Below are positions 1 to 12,076 of a DNA stretch of 17,044 nt, in pieces. The position numbers and the translations under genes were made by a program. How positions within the stretch are numbered: position 1 is the stretch's first letter; each line of letters opens with the position of its first letter. This stretch comes from Liolophura sinensis (lineage: Eukaryota; Mollusca; Polyplacophora; Chitonida; Chitonidae): assembly GCF_032854445.1 (NCBI RefSeq), contig NW_027018537.1, positions 1 through 17,044 of the forward strand, written 5' to 3'. The notes beneath the pieces were generated by a model. The model searched no databases, was not told the DNA's origin, and saw nothing but the letters and a program-made list of their open reading frames with translations.

Positions 1-552
1 GTACAATTAAACACTGACCCACATCAATAAGGTGCCAAAAGATGCGCAATTGGGCCAGGCATCTCCAGCTGTTGAAAAATTGCAAATTTCCTTGGTTTTC
101 CATGGAGTAGAGAGCCGTTGTTAGGCACGTGATTTTCACATAAATGCTCATTCAATGGTCGCTACAGCCAAAAGTATTGGTTGGAGAGCAACGCGGTTTG
201 CACCATTCGATTTCTCGTCACAAAATACGTCGGATTAGCCTCTCTACCCAGCAGCATTGGAACAGTTTTTCCACTTTTGGATTTTTGCTTGGGCTTTTTG
301 CTAATTCAATTCGGCTACATTTACTATGTAATATCGCGACTGGTCATTACTATATTCAACTTTTGATTATAAGTTATGTGCCCTTCGGTAGCCCAGAAGA
401 CGTCAAATCTTTGGGCCAAGCCCATTTAACTCATCCAGCAATTGTCTTACTTCTAAGTCGAGACAAACTCAATGTCTTTATCTACATGTTGAAAAACCAC
501 ACCATTTGTATATAAAAAAACACAAGGTACTTGATACAGTCTGCTGTAAAAA
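1..552 (+). repeat. Satellite unit U1 (552 bp)
   Basis: Markers: p9 A, p285 T, p303 C. This is one of the most divergent copies. It has private substitutions near 149 (CAATGGTCGC) and 181 (GGTTGGAGAG), and indels near 98, 109, 241-250, 460 and 515, mostly single bases. Position at the very edge of the window makes consensus error a serious possibility. Confidence 0.93.
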
Positions 553-1099
553 GTACAATTAAACACTGACCCACATGAATAAGGTGCCAAAAGATGCGCA
601 ATTGGGCCAGGCATCTCCAGCTGTTGAAAAATTGCAAATTCTCCTTGGTTTCCATGGAGTAAGAGCCGTTGTTAGGCACGTGATTTTCACATAAATGCTC
701 ATTCAATTGTCGCTACAGCCAAAAGTATTGGTCGGAGAGCAACGCGGTTTGCACCATTCGATTTCTCGTCACAAAATACGTCGGATTAGCCTCTTACCAG
801 CAGCATTGGAACAGTTTTTCCACTTTGGATTTTTGCTTGGGCTTTTTGCTAATTAATTCGGCTACATTTACTATGTATATCGCGACTGGTCATTACTATA
901 TTCAACTTTTGATTATAAGTTATGTGCCCTTCGGTAGCCCAGAAGACGTCAAATCTTTGGGCCAAGCCCATTTAACTCATCCAGCAATTGTCTTACTTCT
1001 AAGTCGAAGACAAACTCAATGTCTTTATCTACATGTTGAAAAACCACACCATTTGTATATAAAAAACACAAGGTACTTGATACCAGTCTGCTGAAAAAA
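553..1099 (+). repeat. Satellite unit U2 (547 bp)
   Basis: Markers: p9 A, p25 G, p285 T, and p303 A with one A lost. Resembles U10 and U22. Indels lie near 640, 825, 855, 876 and 1083. The junction palindrome at its end is disrupted by an extra C and a T-to-A change. Confidence 0.93.
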
Positions 1100-1649
1100 G
1101 TACAATTAAACACTGACCCACATCAATAAGGTGCCAAAAGATGCGCAATTGGGCCAGGCATCTCCAGCTGTTGAAAAATTGCAAATTTCCTTGGTTTCCA
1201 TGGAGTAAGAGCCGTTGTTAGGCACGTGATTTTCACATAAATGCTCATTCAATTGTCGCTACAGCCAAAAGTATTGGTCGGAGAGCAACGCGGGTTTGCA
1301 CCATTCGATTTCTCGTCACAAAATACGTCGGATTAGCCTCTTACCAGCAGCATTGGAACAGTTTTTCCACTTTTGGATTTTTGCCTGGGCTTTTTGCTAA
1401 TTCAATTCGGCTACATTTACTATGTAATATCGCGACTGGTCATTACTATATTCAACTTTTGATTATAAGTTATGTGCCCTTCGGTAGCCCAGAAGACGTC
1501 AAATCTTTGGGCCAAGCCCATTTAACTCATCCAGCAATTGTCTTACTTCTAAGTCGAAGACAAACTCAATGTCTTTATATCTACATGTTGAAAAACACAC
1601 CATTTGTATATAAAAACAACAAGGTACTTGATACAGTCTGCTGTAAAAA
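1100..1649 (+). repeat. Satellite unit U3 (550 bp)
   Basis: Markers: p9 A, p285 C, p303 C, p516-517 CA. An extra G lies in the CGCGG motif near 1293, an extra AT near 1578, and one C is missing near 1597. Confidence 0.93.
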
Positions 1650-2200
1650 GTACAATTGAACACTGACCCACATCAATAAGGTGCCAAAAGATGCGCAATT
1701 GGGCCAGGCATCTCCAGCTGTTGAAAAATTGCAAATTTCCTTGGTTTCCATGGAGTAAGAGCCGTTGCTGGGGCACGTGATTTTCACATAAATGCTCATT
1801 CAATTGTCGCTACAGCCAAAAGTATTGGTCGGAGAGCAACGCGGTTTGCACCATTCGATTTCTCGTCACAAAATACGTCGGATAGCCTCTTACCAGCAGC
1901 ATTGGAACAGTTTTTCCACTTCTGGATTTTTGCTTGGGCTTTTTGCTAATTAAATTCGGCTGACATTTACTATGTAATATCGCGACTGGTCATTACTATA
2001 TTCAACTTTTGATTATAAGTTTTGTGCCCTTTCGGTAGCCCAGAAGACGTCAAATCTTTGGGCCAAGCCCATTTAACTCATCCAGCAATTGTCTTACTTC
2101 TAAGTCGAAGGACAAACTCAATGTCTTTATCTACATGTTGAAAAACCACACCATTTGTATATAAAAACAACAAGGTACTTGATACAGTCTGCTGTAAAAA
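1650..2200 (+). repeat. Satellite unit U4 (551 bp)
   Basis: Markers: p9 G, p119-121 CTG, p273 C, p285 T, p303 A, p372 T, p516-517 CA. This rare haplotype recurs complete only in U12, with its 3' half also in U8. It carries one-base indels near 1772, 1884, 1961, 2030 and 2110. Confidence 0.93.
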
Positions 2201-2755
2201 GTACAATTGACACTGACCCCACATCAATAAGGTGCCCAAAAGATGCGCAATTGGGCCAGGCATCTCCAGCTGTTGAAAAATTGCAAATTTCCTTGGTTTC
2301 CATGGAGTAAGAGCCGTTGTTAGGCACGTGATTTTCACATAAATGCTCATTCAATTGTCGCTTCAGCCCAAAAGTATTGGTCGGAGAGCAACGCGGTTTG
2401 CACCATTCGATTTTCTCGTCACAAAATAATACGTCGGATTAGCCTCTTACCAGCAGCATTGGAACAGTTTTTCCACTTTTGGATTTTTGCCTGGGCTTTT
2501 TGCTAATTCAATTCGGCTACATTTTACTATGTAATATCGCGACTGGTCATTACTATATTCAACTTTTGATTATAAGTTATGTGCCCTTCGGTAGCCCAGA
2601 AGACGTCAAATCTTTGGGCCAAGCCCATTTAACTCATCCAGCAATTGTCTTACTTCTAAGTCGAAGACAAACTCAATGTCTTTATCTACATGTTGAAAAA
2701 CCACACCATTTGTATATAAAAAACACAAGGTACTTGATACAGTCTGCTGTAAAAA
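2201..2755 (+). repeat. Satellite unit U5 (555 bp, longest copy)
   Basis: Markers: p9 G with an adjacent A lost, p162 T, p285 C, p303 C. It shares a four-C run (GACCCC near 2216) and p162 T with U29. There are seven indel events, including a 3-bp insertion (ATAATACG) near 2428. Confidence 0.93.
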
Positions 2756-3305
2756 GTACAATTGAACACTGACCCACATCAATAAGGTGCCAAAAAGATG
2801 CGCAATTGGGCCAGACATCTCCAGCTGTTGAAAAATTGCAAATTTCCTTGGTTTCCATGGAGTAAGAGCCGTTGTTAGGCACGTGATTTTCACATAAATG
2901 CTCATTCAATTGTCGCTACAGCCAAAAGTATTGGTCGGAGAGCAACGCGGTTTGCACCATTCGATTTCTCGTCACAAAATACGTTCGGATTAGCCTCTTA
3001 CCAGCAGCATTGGAACAGTTTTTCCACTTTGGATTTTTGCCTGGGCTTTTTTGCTAATTCAATTCGGCTACATTTACTATGTAATATCGCGACTGGTCAT
3101 TACTATATTCAACTTTTGATTATAAGTTATGTGCCCTTCGGTAGCCCAGAAGACGTCAAATCTTTGGGCCAAGCCCATTTAACTCATCCAGCAATTGTCT
3201 TACTTCTAAGTCGAAGACAAACTCAATGTCTTTATCTACATGTTGAAAAACCACACCATTTGTATATAAAAAACACAAGGTACTTGATACAGTCTGCTGT
3301 AAAAA
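2756..3305 (+). repeat. Satellite unit U6 (550 bp)
   Basis: Markers: p9 G, p59 A, p285 C, p303 C. The p59 A state (CCAGACATC) is found only here and in U30, and both also lack one T before the TGGATTTTTG motif. Extra bases lie near 2795, 2983 and 3050. Confidence 0.93.
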
Positions 3306-3857
3306 GTACAATTGAACACTGACCCACATCAATAAGGTGCCAAAAGATGCGCAATTGGGCCAGGCATCTCCAGCTGTTGAAAAATTGCAAATTTCCTTGG
3401 TTTCCATGGAGTAAGAGCCGTTGTTAGGCACGTGATTTTCACATAAATGCTCATTCAATTGTCGCTACAGCCAAAAGTATTGGTCGAGAGCAACGCGGTT
3501 TGCACCATTCGATTTCTCGTCACAAAATACGTCGGATTAGCCTCTTACCAGCAGCATTGCAACAGTTTTTCCACTTTTGGATTTTTGCCTGGGCTTTTTG
3601 CTAATTAAATTCGGCTACATTTACTATGTTATGTAATATCGCGACTGGTCATTACTATATTCAACTTTTGATTATAAGTTATGTGCCCTTCGGTAGCCCA
3701 GAAGACGTCAAATCTTTGGGCCAAGCCCATTTAACTCATCCAGCAATTGTCTTACTTCTAAGTCGAAGACAAACTCAAAGTCTTTATCTACATGTTGAAA
3801 AACCACACCATTTTTATATAAAAAACACAAGGTACTTGATACAGTCTGCTGTAAAAA
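3306..3857 (+). repeat. Satellite unit U7 (552 bp)
   Basis: Markers: p9 G, p256 C, p285 C, p303 A, p470 A, p505 T. The p256 C state (ATTGCAACAG) occurs only here and in U31. A 5-bp tandem duplication of TATGT at 3625-3634 is private to this copy, and one G is missing near 3485. Confidence 0.93.
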
Positions 3858-4403
3858 GTACAATTAAACACTGACCCACATCAATAAGGTGCCAAAAGAT
3901 GCGCAATTGGGCCAGGCATCTCAGCTGTTGAAAAATGCAAATTTCCTTGGTTTCCATGGAGTAAGAGCCGTTGTTAGGCACGTGATTTTCACATAAATGC
4001 TCATTCAATTGTCGCTACAGCCAAAGTATTGGTCGGAGAGCAACGCGGTTTGCACCATTCGATTTCTCGTCACAAAATACGTCGGATTAGCCTCTTACCA
4101 GCAGCATTGGAACAGTTTTTTCCACTTCTGGATTTTTGCTTGGGCTTTTTGCTAATTAAATTCGGCTACATTTACTATGTAATATCGCGACTGGTCATTA
4201 CTATATTCAACTTTTGATTATAAGTTTTGTGCCCTTCGGTAGCCCAGAAGACGTCAAATCTTTGGGCCAAGCCCATTTAACTCATCCAGCATTGTCTTAC
4301 TTCTAAGTCGAAGACAAACTCAATGTCTTTATCTACATGTTGAAAAACCACACCATTTGTATATAAAAAAACAACAAGGTACTTGATACAGTCTGCTGTA
4401 AAA
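3858..4403 (+). repeat. Satellite unit U8 (546 bp)
   Basis: Markers: p9 A, p119-121 TTA, p273 C, p285 T, p303 A, p372 T, p516-517 CA with extra A residues. The 3' half matches U4 and U12 while the 5' third does not, so it looks mosaic. Seven small indels are present. Confidence 0.93.
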
Positions 4404-4953
4404 GTACAAATTAAACACTGACCCACATCAATAAGGTGCCAAAGATGCGCAATTGGGCCAGGGCATCTCCAGCTGTTGAAAAATTGCAAATTTCCTTGGT
4501 TTCCATGGAGTAAGAGCCGTTGTTAGGCACGTGATTTTCACATAAATGCTCATTCAATTGTCGCTACAGCCAAAAGTATTGGTCGGAGAGCAACGCGGTT
4601 TGCACCATTCGATTTCTCGTCACAAAATACGTCGGAATTAGCCTCTTACCAGCAGCATTGGAACAGTTTTTCCACTTTTGATTTTTGCCTGGGCTTTTTG
4701 CTAATTCAATTCGGCTACATTTACTATGTAATATCGCGACTGGTCATTACTATATTCAACTTTTGATTATAAGTTATGTGCCCTTCGGTAGCCCAGAAGA
4801 CGTCAAATCTTTGGGCCAAGCCCATTTTAACTCATCCAGCAATTGTTTTACTTCTAAGTCGAAGACAAACTCAATGTCTTTATCTACATGTTGAAAAACC
4901 ACACCATTTGTATATAAAAAACACAAGGTACTTGATACAGTCTGCTGTAAAAA
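4404..4953 (+). repeat. Satellite unit U9 (550 bp)
   Basis: Markers: p9 A, p285 C, p303 C, p442 T. The p442 T state (ATTGTTTTAC) is shared only with U21. Single-base indels lie near 4408, 4441, 4461, 4636, 4680 and 4827. Confidence 0.93.
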
Positions 4954-5500
4954 GTACAATTAAACACTGACCCACATGAATAAGGTGCCAAAAGATGCGC
5001 AATTGGGCCAGGCATCTCCAGCTGTTGAAAAATTGCAAATTTCCTTGGTTTCCATGGAGTAAGAGCCGTTGTTAGGCACGTGATTTTCACATAAATGCTC
5101 ATTCAATTGTCGCTACAGCCAAAAGTATTGGTCGGAGAGCAACGCGGTTTGCACCATTCGATTTCTCGTCACAAAATACGTCGGATTAGCCTCTTACCAG
5201 CAGCATTGGAACAGTTTTTCACTTTTGGATTTTTGCTTGGGCTTTTTGCTAATTAAATTCGGCTACATTTACTATGTAATATCGCGACTGGTCATTACTA
5301 TATTCAACTTTTGATTATAAGTTATGTGCCCTTCGGTAGCCCAGAAGACGTCAAATCTTTGGGCCAAGCCCATTTAACTCATCCAGCAATTGTCTTACTT
5401 CTAAGTCGAAGACAAACTCAATGTCTTTATCTACATGTTGAAAAACCACACCATTTGTATATAAAAAACACAAGGTACTTGATACAGTCTGCTGTAAAAA
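4954..5500 (+). repeat. Satellite unit U10 (547 bp)
   Basis: Markers: p9 A, p25 G, p285 T, p303 A. Same haplotype as U22. The only length change is one missing C in TTTTTCCAC near 5220. Confidence 0.94.
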
Positions 5501-6049
5501 GTACAATTGAACACTGACCCACATCAATAAGGTGGCCAAAAGATGCGCAATTGGGCCAGGCATCTCCAGCTGTTGAAAAATTGCAAATTTCCTTGGTTTC
5601 CATGGAGTAAGAGCCGTTGTTAGGCACGTGATTTTCACATAAATGCTCATTCAATTGTCGCTACAGCCAAAAGTATTGGTCGGAGAGCAACGCGGTTTGC
5701 ACCATTCGATTTCTCGTCACAAAATACGTCGGATTAGCCTCTTACCAGCAGCATTGGAACAGTTTTTCCACTTTTGGATTTTTGCTTGGGCTTTTTGCTA
5801 ATTCAATTCGGCTACATTTACTATGTAATATCGCGACTGGTCATTACTATATTCAACTTTTGATTATAAGTTATGTGCCCTTCGGTAGCCCAGAACACGT
5901 CAAATCTTTTGGGCCAAGCCCATTTAACTCATCCAGCAATTGTCTTACTTCTAAGTCGAAGACAAACTCATGTCTTTATCTACATGTTGAAAAACCACAC
6001 CATTTGTATATAAAAACAACAAGGTACTTGATACAGTCTGCTGTAAAAA
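5501..6049 (+). repeat. Satellite unit U11 (549 bp)
   Basis: Markers: p9 G, p285 T, p303 C, p516-517 CA. Private changes are an extra G near 5534, GAACACGTC in place of GAAGACGTC near 5894, an extra T near 5910 and a lost A near 5970. Confidence 0.94.
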
Positions 6050-6597
6050 GTACAATTGAACACTGACCCACATCAATAAGGTGCCAAAAGATGCGCAATT
6101 GGGCCAGGCATCTCCAGCTGTTGAAAAATTGCAAATTTCCTTGGTTTCCATGGAGTAAGAGCCGTTGCTGGGCACGTGATTTTCACATAAATGCTCATTC
6201 AATTGTCGCTACAGCCAAAAGTATTGGTCGGAGAGCAACGCGGTTTGCACCATTCGATTTCTCGTCACAAAATACGTCGGATTAGCCTCTTACCAGCAGC
6301 ATTGGAACAGTTTTTCCACTTCTGGATTTTTGCTTGGGCTTTTTGCTAATTAAATTCGGCTACATTTACTATGTAATATCGCGACTGGTCATTACTATAT
6401 TCAACTTTTGATTATAAGTTTTGTGCCCTTCGGTAGCCCAGAAGACGTCAAATCTTTGGGCCAAGCCCATTTAACTCATCCAGCAATTGTCTTACTTCTA
6501 AGTCGAAGACAAACTCAATGTCTTTATCTACATGTTGAAAAACCACACCATTTGTATATAAAAACAACAAGGTACTTGATACAGTCTGCTGTAAAAA
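6050..6597 (+). repeat. Satellite unit U12 (548 bp)
   Basis: Markers: p9 G, p119-121 CTG, p273 C, p285 T, p303 A, p372 T, p516-517 CA. This is the clean, full-length version of the U4 haplotype. Confidence 0.95.
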
Positions 6598-7146
6598 GCA
6601 CAATTGAACACTGACCCACATCAATAAGGTGCCAAAAGATGCGCAATTGGGCCAGGCATCTCCAGCTGTTGAAAAATTGCAAATTTCCTTGGTTTCCATG
6701 GAGTAAGAGCCGTTGTTAGGCACGTGATTTTCACATAAATGCTCATTCAATTGTCGCTACAGCCAAAAGTATTGGTCGGAGAGCAACGCGGTTTGCACCA
6801 TTCGATTTCTCGTCACAAAATACGTCGGATTAGCCTCTTACCAGCAGCATTGGAACAGTTTTTCCACTTTTGGATTTTTGCCTGGGCTTTTTGCTAATTC
6901 AATTCGGCTACATTTACTATGTAATATCGCGACTGGTCATTACTATATTCAACTTTTGATTATAAGTTATGTGCCCTTCGGTAGCCCAGAAGACGTCAAA
7001 TCTTTGGGCCAAGCCCATTTAACTCATCCAGCAATTGTCTTACTTCTAAGTCGAAGACAAACTCAATGTCTTTATCTACATGTTGAAAAACCACACCATT
7101 TGTATATAAAAAAACACAAGGTACTTGATACAGTCTGCTGTAAAAA
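6598..7146 (+). repeat. Satellite unit U13 (549 bp)
   Basis: Markers: p9 G, p285 C, p303 C. It begins GCACAATT instead of GTACAATT, which breaks one base pair of the junction palindrome. One extra A lies in the A-tract near 7110. Confidence 0.94.
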
Positions 7147-7694
7147 GTACAATTAAACACTGACCCACATCAATAAGGTGCCAAAAGATGCGCAATTGGG
7201 CCAGGCATCTCCAGCTGTTGAAAAATTGCAAATTTCCTTGGTTTCCATGGAGTAAGAGCCGTTGTTAGGCACGTGATTTTCACATAAATGCTCATTCAAT
7301 TGTCGCTACAGCCAAAAGTATTGGTCGGAGAGCAACGCGGTTTGCACCATTCGATTTCTCGTCACAAAATACGTCGGATTAGCCTCTTACCAGCAGCATT
7401 GGAACAGTTTTTCCACTTTTGGATTTTTGCCTGGGCTTTTTGCTAATTAAATTCGGCTACATTTACTATGTAATATCGCGACTGGTCATTACTATATTCA
7501 ACTTTTGATTATAAGTTATGTGCCCTTCGGTAGCCCAGAAGACGTCAAATCTTTGGGCCAAGCCCATTTAACTCACCCAGCAATTGTCTTACTTCTAAGT
7601 CGAAGACAAACTCAATGTCTTTATCTACATGTTGAAAAACCACACCATTTGTATATAAAAAACACAAGGTACTTGATACAGTCTGCTGTAAAAA
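7147..7694 (+). repeat. Satellite unit U14 (548 bp)
   Basis: Markers: p9 A, p285 C, p303 A. Private substitution ACTCACCC in place of ACTCATCC near 7577. Confidence 0.95.
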
Positions 7695-8243
7695 GTACAA
7701 TTAAACACTGACCCACATCAATAAGGTGCCAAAAGATGCGCAATTGGGCCAGGCATCTCCAGCTGTTGAAAAATTGCAAATTTCCTTGGTTTCCATGGAG
7801 TAAGAGCCGTTGTTAGGCACGTGATTTTCACATAAATGCTCATTCAATTGTCGCTACAGCCAAAAGTATTGGTCGGAGAGCAACGCGGTTTGCACCATTC
7901 GATTTCTCGTCACAAAATACGTCGGATTAGCCTCTTACCAGCAGCATTGGAACAGTTTTTTCCACTTTTGGATTTTTGCCTGGGCTTTTTGCTAATTCAA
8001 TTCGGCTACATTTACTATGTAATATCGCGACTGGTCATTACTATATTCAACTTTTGATTATAAGTTATGTGCCCTTCGGTAGCCCAGAAGACGTCAAATC
8101 TTTGGGCCAAGCCCATTTAACTCATCCAGCAATTGTCTTACTTCTAAGTCGAAGACAAACTCAATGTCTTTATCTACATGTTGAAAAACCACACCATTTG
8201 TATATAAAAAACACAAGGTACTTGATACAGTCTGCTGTAAAAA
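7695..8243 (+). repeat. Satellite unit U15 (549 bp)
   Basis: Markers: p9 A, p285 C, p303 C. One extra T in the T-run near 7956. Confidence 0.95.
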
Positions 8244-8791
8244 GTACAATTAAACACTGACCCACATCAATAAGGTGCCAAAAGATGCGCAATTGGGCCA
8301 GGCATCTCCAGCTGTTGAAAAATTGCAAATTTCCTTGGTTTCCATGGAGTAAGAGCCGTTGTTAGGCACGTGATTTTCACATAAATGCTCATTCAATTGT
8401 CGCTACAGCCAAAAGTATTGGTCGGAGAGCAACGCGGTTTGCACCATTCGATTTCTCGTCACAAAATACGTCGGATTAGCCTCTTACCAGCAGCATTGGA
8501 ACAGTTTTTCCACTTTTGGATTTTTGCTTGGGCTTTTTGCTAATTAAATTCGGCTACATTTACTATGTAATATCGCGACTGGTCATTACTATATTCAACT
8601 TTTGATTATAAGTTATGTGCCCTTCGGTAGCCCAGAAGACGTCAAATCTTTGGGCCAAGCCCATTTAACTCATCCAGCAATTGTCTTACTTCTAAGTCGA
8701 AGACAAACTCAATGTCTTTATCTACATGTTGAAAAACCACACCATTTGTATATAAAAAACACAAGGTACTTGATACAGTCTGCTGTAAAAA
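8244..8791 (+). repeat. Satellite unit U16 (548 bp)
   Basis: Markers: p9 A, p285 T, p303 A. No private change noticed. Confidence 0.95.
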
Positions 8792-9339
8792 GTACAATTG
8801 AACACTGACCCACATCAATAAGGTGCCAAAAGATGCGCAATTGGGCCAGGCATCTCCAGCTGTTGAAAAATTGCAAATTTCCTTGGTTTCCATGGAGTAA
8901 GAGCCGTTGTTAGGCACGTGATTTTCACATAAATGCTCATTCAATTGTCGCTACAGCCAAAAGTATTGGTCGGAGAGCAACGCGGTTTGCACCATTCGAT
9001 TTCTCGTCACAAAATACGTCGGATTAGCCTCTTACCAGCAGCATTGGAACAGTTTTTCCACTTTTGGATTTTTGCTTGGGCTTTTTGCTAATTAAATTCG
9101 GCTACATTTACTATGTAATATCGCGACTGGTCATTACTATATTCAACTTTTGATTATAAGTTATGTGCCCTTCGGTAGCCCAGAAGACGTCAAATCTTTG
9201 GGCCAAGCCCATTTAACTCATCCAGCAATTGTCTTACTTCTAAGTCGAAGACAAACTCAATGTCTTTATCTACATGTTGAAAAACCACACCATTTTTATA
9301 TAAAAAACACAAGGTACTTGATACAGTCTGCTGTAAAAA
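8792..9339 (+). repeat. Satellite unit U17 (548 bp)
   Basis: Markers: p9 G, p285 T, p303 A, p505 T. It carries p505 T without p470 A, unlike U7, U20 and U31, where the two are linked. Confidence 0.95.
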
Positions 9340-9884
9340 GTACAATTAAACACTGACCCACATCAATAAGGTGCCAAAAGATGCGCAATTGGGCCAGGCA
9401 TCTCCAGCTGTTGAAAAATTGCAAATTTCCTTGGTTTCCATGGAGTAAGAGCCGTTGTTAGGCACGTGATTTTCACATAAATGCTCATTCAATTGTCGCT
9501 ACAGCCAAAAGTATTGGTCGGAGAGCAACGCGGTTTGCACCATTCGATTTCTCGTCACAAAATACGTCGGATTAGCCTCTTACCAGCAGCATTGGAACAG
9601 TTTTTCCACTTTTGGATTTTTGCCTGGGCTTTTTGCTAATTCAATTCGGCTACATTTACTATGTAATATCGCGACTGGTCATTACTATATTCAACTTTTG
9701 ATTATAAGTTATGTGCCCTTCGGTAGCCCAGAAGACGTCAAATCTTTGGGCCAAGCCCATTTAACTCATCCAGCAATTGTCTTACTTCTAAGTCGAAGAC
9801 AAACTCAATGTCTTTATCTACATGTTGAAAAACCACACCATTTGTATATAAAAACAAGGTACTTGATACAGTCTGCTGTAAAAA
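9340..9884 (+). repeat. Satellite unit U18 (545 bp, shortest copy)
   Basis: Markers: p9 A, p285 C, p303 C. A 3-bp deletion in the A-tract near 9850-9858 leaves ATAAAAACAAGG and removes the p516-517 marker. Confidence 0.95.
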
Positions 9885-10432
9885 GTACAATTGAACACTG
9901 ACCCACATCAATAAGGTGCCAAAAGATGCGCAATTGGGCCAGGCATCTCCAGCTGTTGAAAAATTGCAAATTTCCTTGGTTTCCATGGAGTAAGAGCCGT
10001 TGTTAGGCACGTGATTTTCACATAAATGCTCATTCAATTGTCGCTACAGCCAAAAGTATTGGTCGGAGAGCAACGCGGTTTGCACCATTCGATTTCTCGT
10101 CACAAAATACGTCGGATTAGCCTCTTACCAGCAGCATTGGAACAGTTTTTCCACTTTTGGATTTTTGCTTGGGCTTTTTGCTAATTCAATTCGGCTACAT
10201 TTACTATGTAATATCGCGACTGGTCATTACTATATTCAACTTTTGATTATAAGTTATGTGCCCTTCGGTAGCCCAGAAGACGTCAAATCTTTGGGCCAAG
10301 CCCATTTAACTCATCCAGCAATTGTCTTACTTCTAAGTCGAAGACAAACTCAATGTCTTTATCTACATGTTGAAAAACCACACCATTTGTATATAAAAAA
10401 CACAAGGTACTTGATACAGTCTGCTGTAAAAA
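9885..10432 (+). repeat. Satellite unit U19 (548 bp)
   Basis: Markers: p9 G, p285 T, p303 C. Same haplotype as U23. Confidence 0.95.
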
Positions 10433-10980
10433 GTACAATTGAACACTGACCCACATCAATAAGGTGCCAAAAGATGCGCAATTGGGCCAGGCATCTCCAG
10501 CTGTTGAAAAATTGCAAATTTCCTTGGTTTCCATGGAGTAAGAGCCGTTGCTGGGCACGTGATTTTCACATAAATGCTCATTCAATTGTCGCTACAGCCA
10601 AAAGTATTGGTCGGAGAACAACGCGGTTTGCACCATTCGATTTCTCGTCACAAAATACGTCGGATTAGCCTCTTACCAGCAGCATTGGAACAGTTTTTCC
10701 ACTTTTGGATTTTTGCCTGGGCTTTTTGCTAATTAAATTCGGCTACATTTACTATGTAATATCGCGACTGGTCATTACTATATTCAACTTTTGATTATAA
10801 GTTATGTGCCCTTCGGTAGCCCAGAAGACGTCAAATCTTTGGGCCAAGCCCATTTAACTCATCCAGCAATTGTCTTACTTCTAAGTCGAAGACAAACTCA
10901 AAGTCTTTATCTACATGTTGAAAAACCACACCATTTTTATATAAAAAACACAAGGTACTTGATACAGTCTGCTGTAAAAA
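10433..10980 (+). repeat. Satellite unit U20 (548 bp, mosaic)
   Basis: Markers: p9 G, p119-121 CTG, p273 T, p285 C, p303 A, p470 A, p505 T. The 5' markers match U4/U12 and the 3' markers match U7/U31. Private substitution GGAGAACA near 10614-10621. Confidence 0.95.
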
Positions 10981-11528
10981 GTACAATTAAACACTGACCC
11001 ACATCAATAAGGTGCCAAAAGATGCGCAATTGGGCCAGGCATCTCCAGCTGTTGAAAAATTGCAAATTTCCTTGGTTTCCATGGAGTAAGAGCCGTTGTT
11101 AGGCACGTGATTTTCACATAAATGCTCATTCAATTGTCGCTACAGCCAAAAGTATTGGTCGGAGAGCAACGCGGTTTGCACCATTCGATTTCTCGTCACA
11201 AAATACGTCGGATTAGCCTCTTACCAGCAGCATTGGAACAGTTTTTCCACTTTTGGATTTTTGCCTGGGCTTTTTGCTAATTCAATTCGGCTACATTTAC
11301 TATGTAATATCGCGACTGGTCATTACTATATTCAACTTTTGATTATAAGTTATGTGCCCTTCGGTAGCCCAGAAGACGTCAAATCTTTGGGCCAAGCCCA
11401 TTTAACTCATCCAGCAATTGTTTTACTTCTAAGTCGAAGACAGACTCAATGTCTTTATCTACATGTTGAAAAACCACACCATTTGTATATAAAAAACACA
11501 AGGTACTTGATACAGTCTGCTGTAAAAA
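10981..11528 (+). repeat. Satellite unit U21 (548 bp)
   Basis: Markers: p9 A, p285 C, p303 C, p442 T (shared only with U9). Private substitution CAGACTC in place of CAAACTC near 11440. Confidence 0.95.
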
Positions 11529-12076
11529 GTACAATTAAACACTGACCCACATGAATAAGGTGCCAAAAGATGCGCAATTGGGCCAGGCATCTCCAGCTGT
11601 TGAAAAATTGCAAATTTCCTTGGTTTCCATGGAGTAAGAGCCGTTGTTAGGCACGTGATTTTCACATAAATGCTCATTCAATTGTCGCTACAGCCAAAAG
11701 TATTGGTCGGAGAGCAACGCGGTTTGCACCATTCGATTTCTCGTCACAAAATACGTCGGATTAGCCTCTTACCAGCAGCATTGGAACAGTTTTTCCACTT
11801 TTGGATTTTTGCTTGGGCTTTTTGCTAATTAAATTCGGCTACATTTACTATGTAATATCGCGACTGGTCATTACTATATTCAACTTTTGATTATAAGTTA
11901 TGTGCCCTTCGGTAGCCCAGAAGACGTCAAATCTTTGGGCCAAGCCCATTTAACTCATCCAGCAATTGTCTTACTTCTAAGTCGAAGACAAACTCAATGT
12001 CTTTATCTACATGTTGAAAAACCACACCATTTGTATATAAAAAACACAAGGTACTTGATACAGTCTGCTGTAAAAA
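11529..12076 (+). repeat. Satellite unit U22 (548 bp)
   Basis: Markers: p9 A, p25 G, p285 T, p303 A. Matches U10. Confidence 0.95.

Larger units (their letters stand above)
2201..3857 (+). repeat. Higher-order block B, copy 1 (U5-U7)
   Basis: Shares with U29-U31 the states p162 T, then p59 A with a missing T, then p256 C with p470 A and p505 T, in the same order. The p59 A and p256 C states occur nowhere else in the window. Offsets between the copies are 13,161-13,166 bp, or 24 units. Confidence 0.8.
4404..6049 (+). repeat. Higher-order block C, copy 1 (U9-U11)
   Basis: Marker series p442 T with p285 C / p303 C, then p25 G with p285 T / p303 A, then p9 G with p285 T / p303 C. It recurs at U21-U23, 12 units away. 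U11 differs from U23 at p516-517. Confidence 0.7.

Noticed and set aside
144-515. Plus-strand open frame of 123 codons in U1
   Set aside because: It depends on several private indels of the most divergent, edge-located unit. The frame is closed in clean 548-bp copies.
8602-8808. Recurrent plus-strand 68-codon frame across the 3' part of each unit
   Set aside because: Its initial codon is not ATG and it overlaps the minus-strand frame. It runs through the variable A-tract, and small length changes there shift the ending. No family resemblance was recognised.
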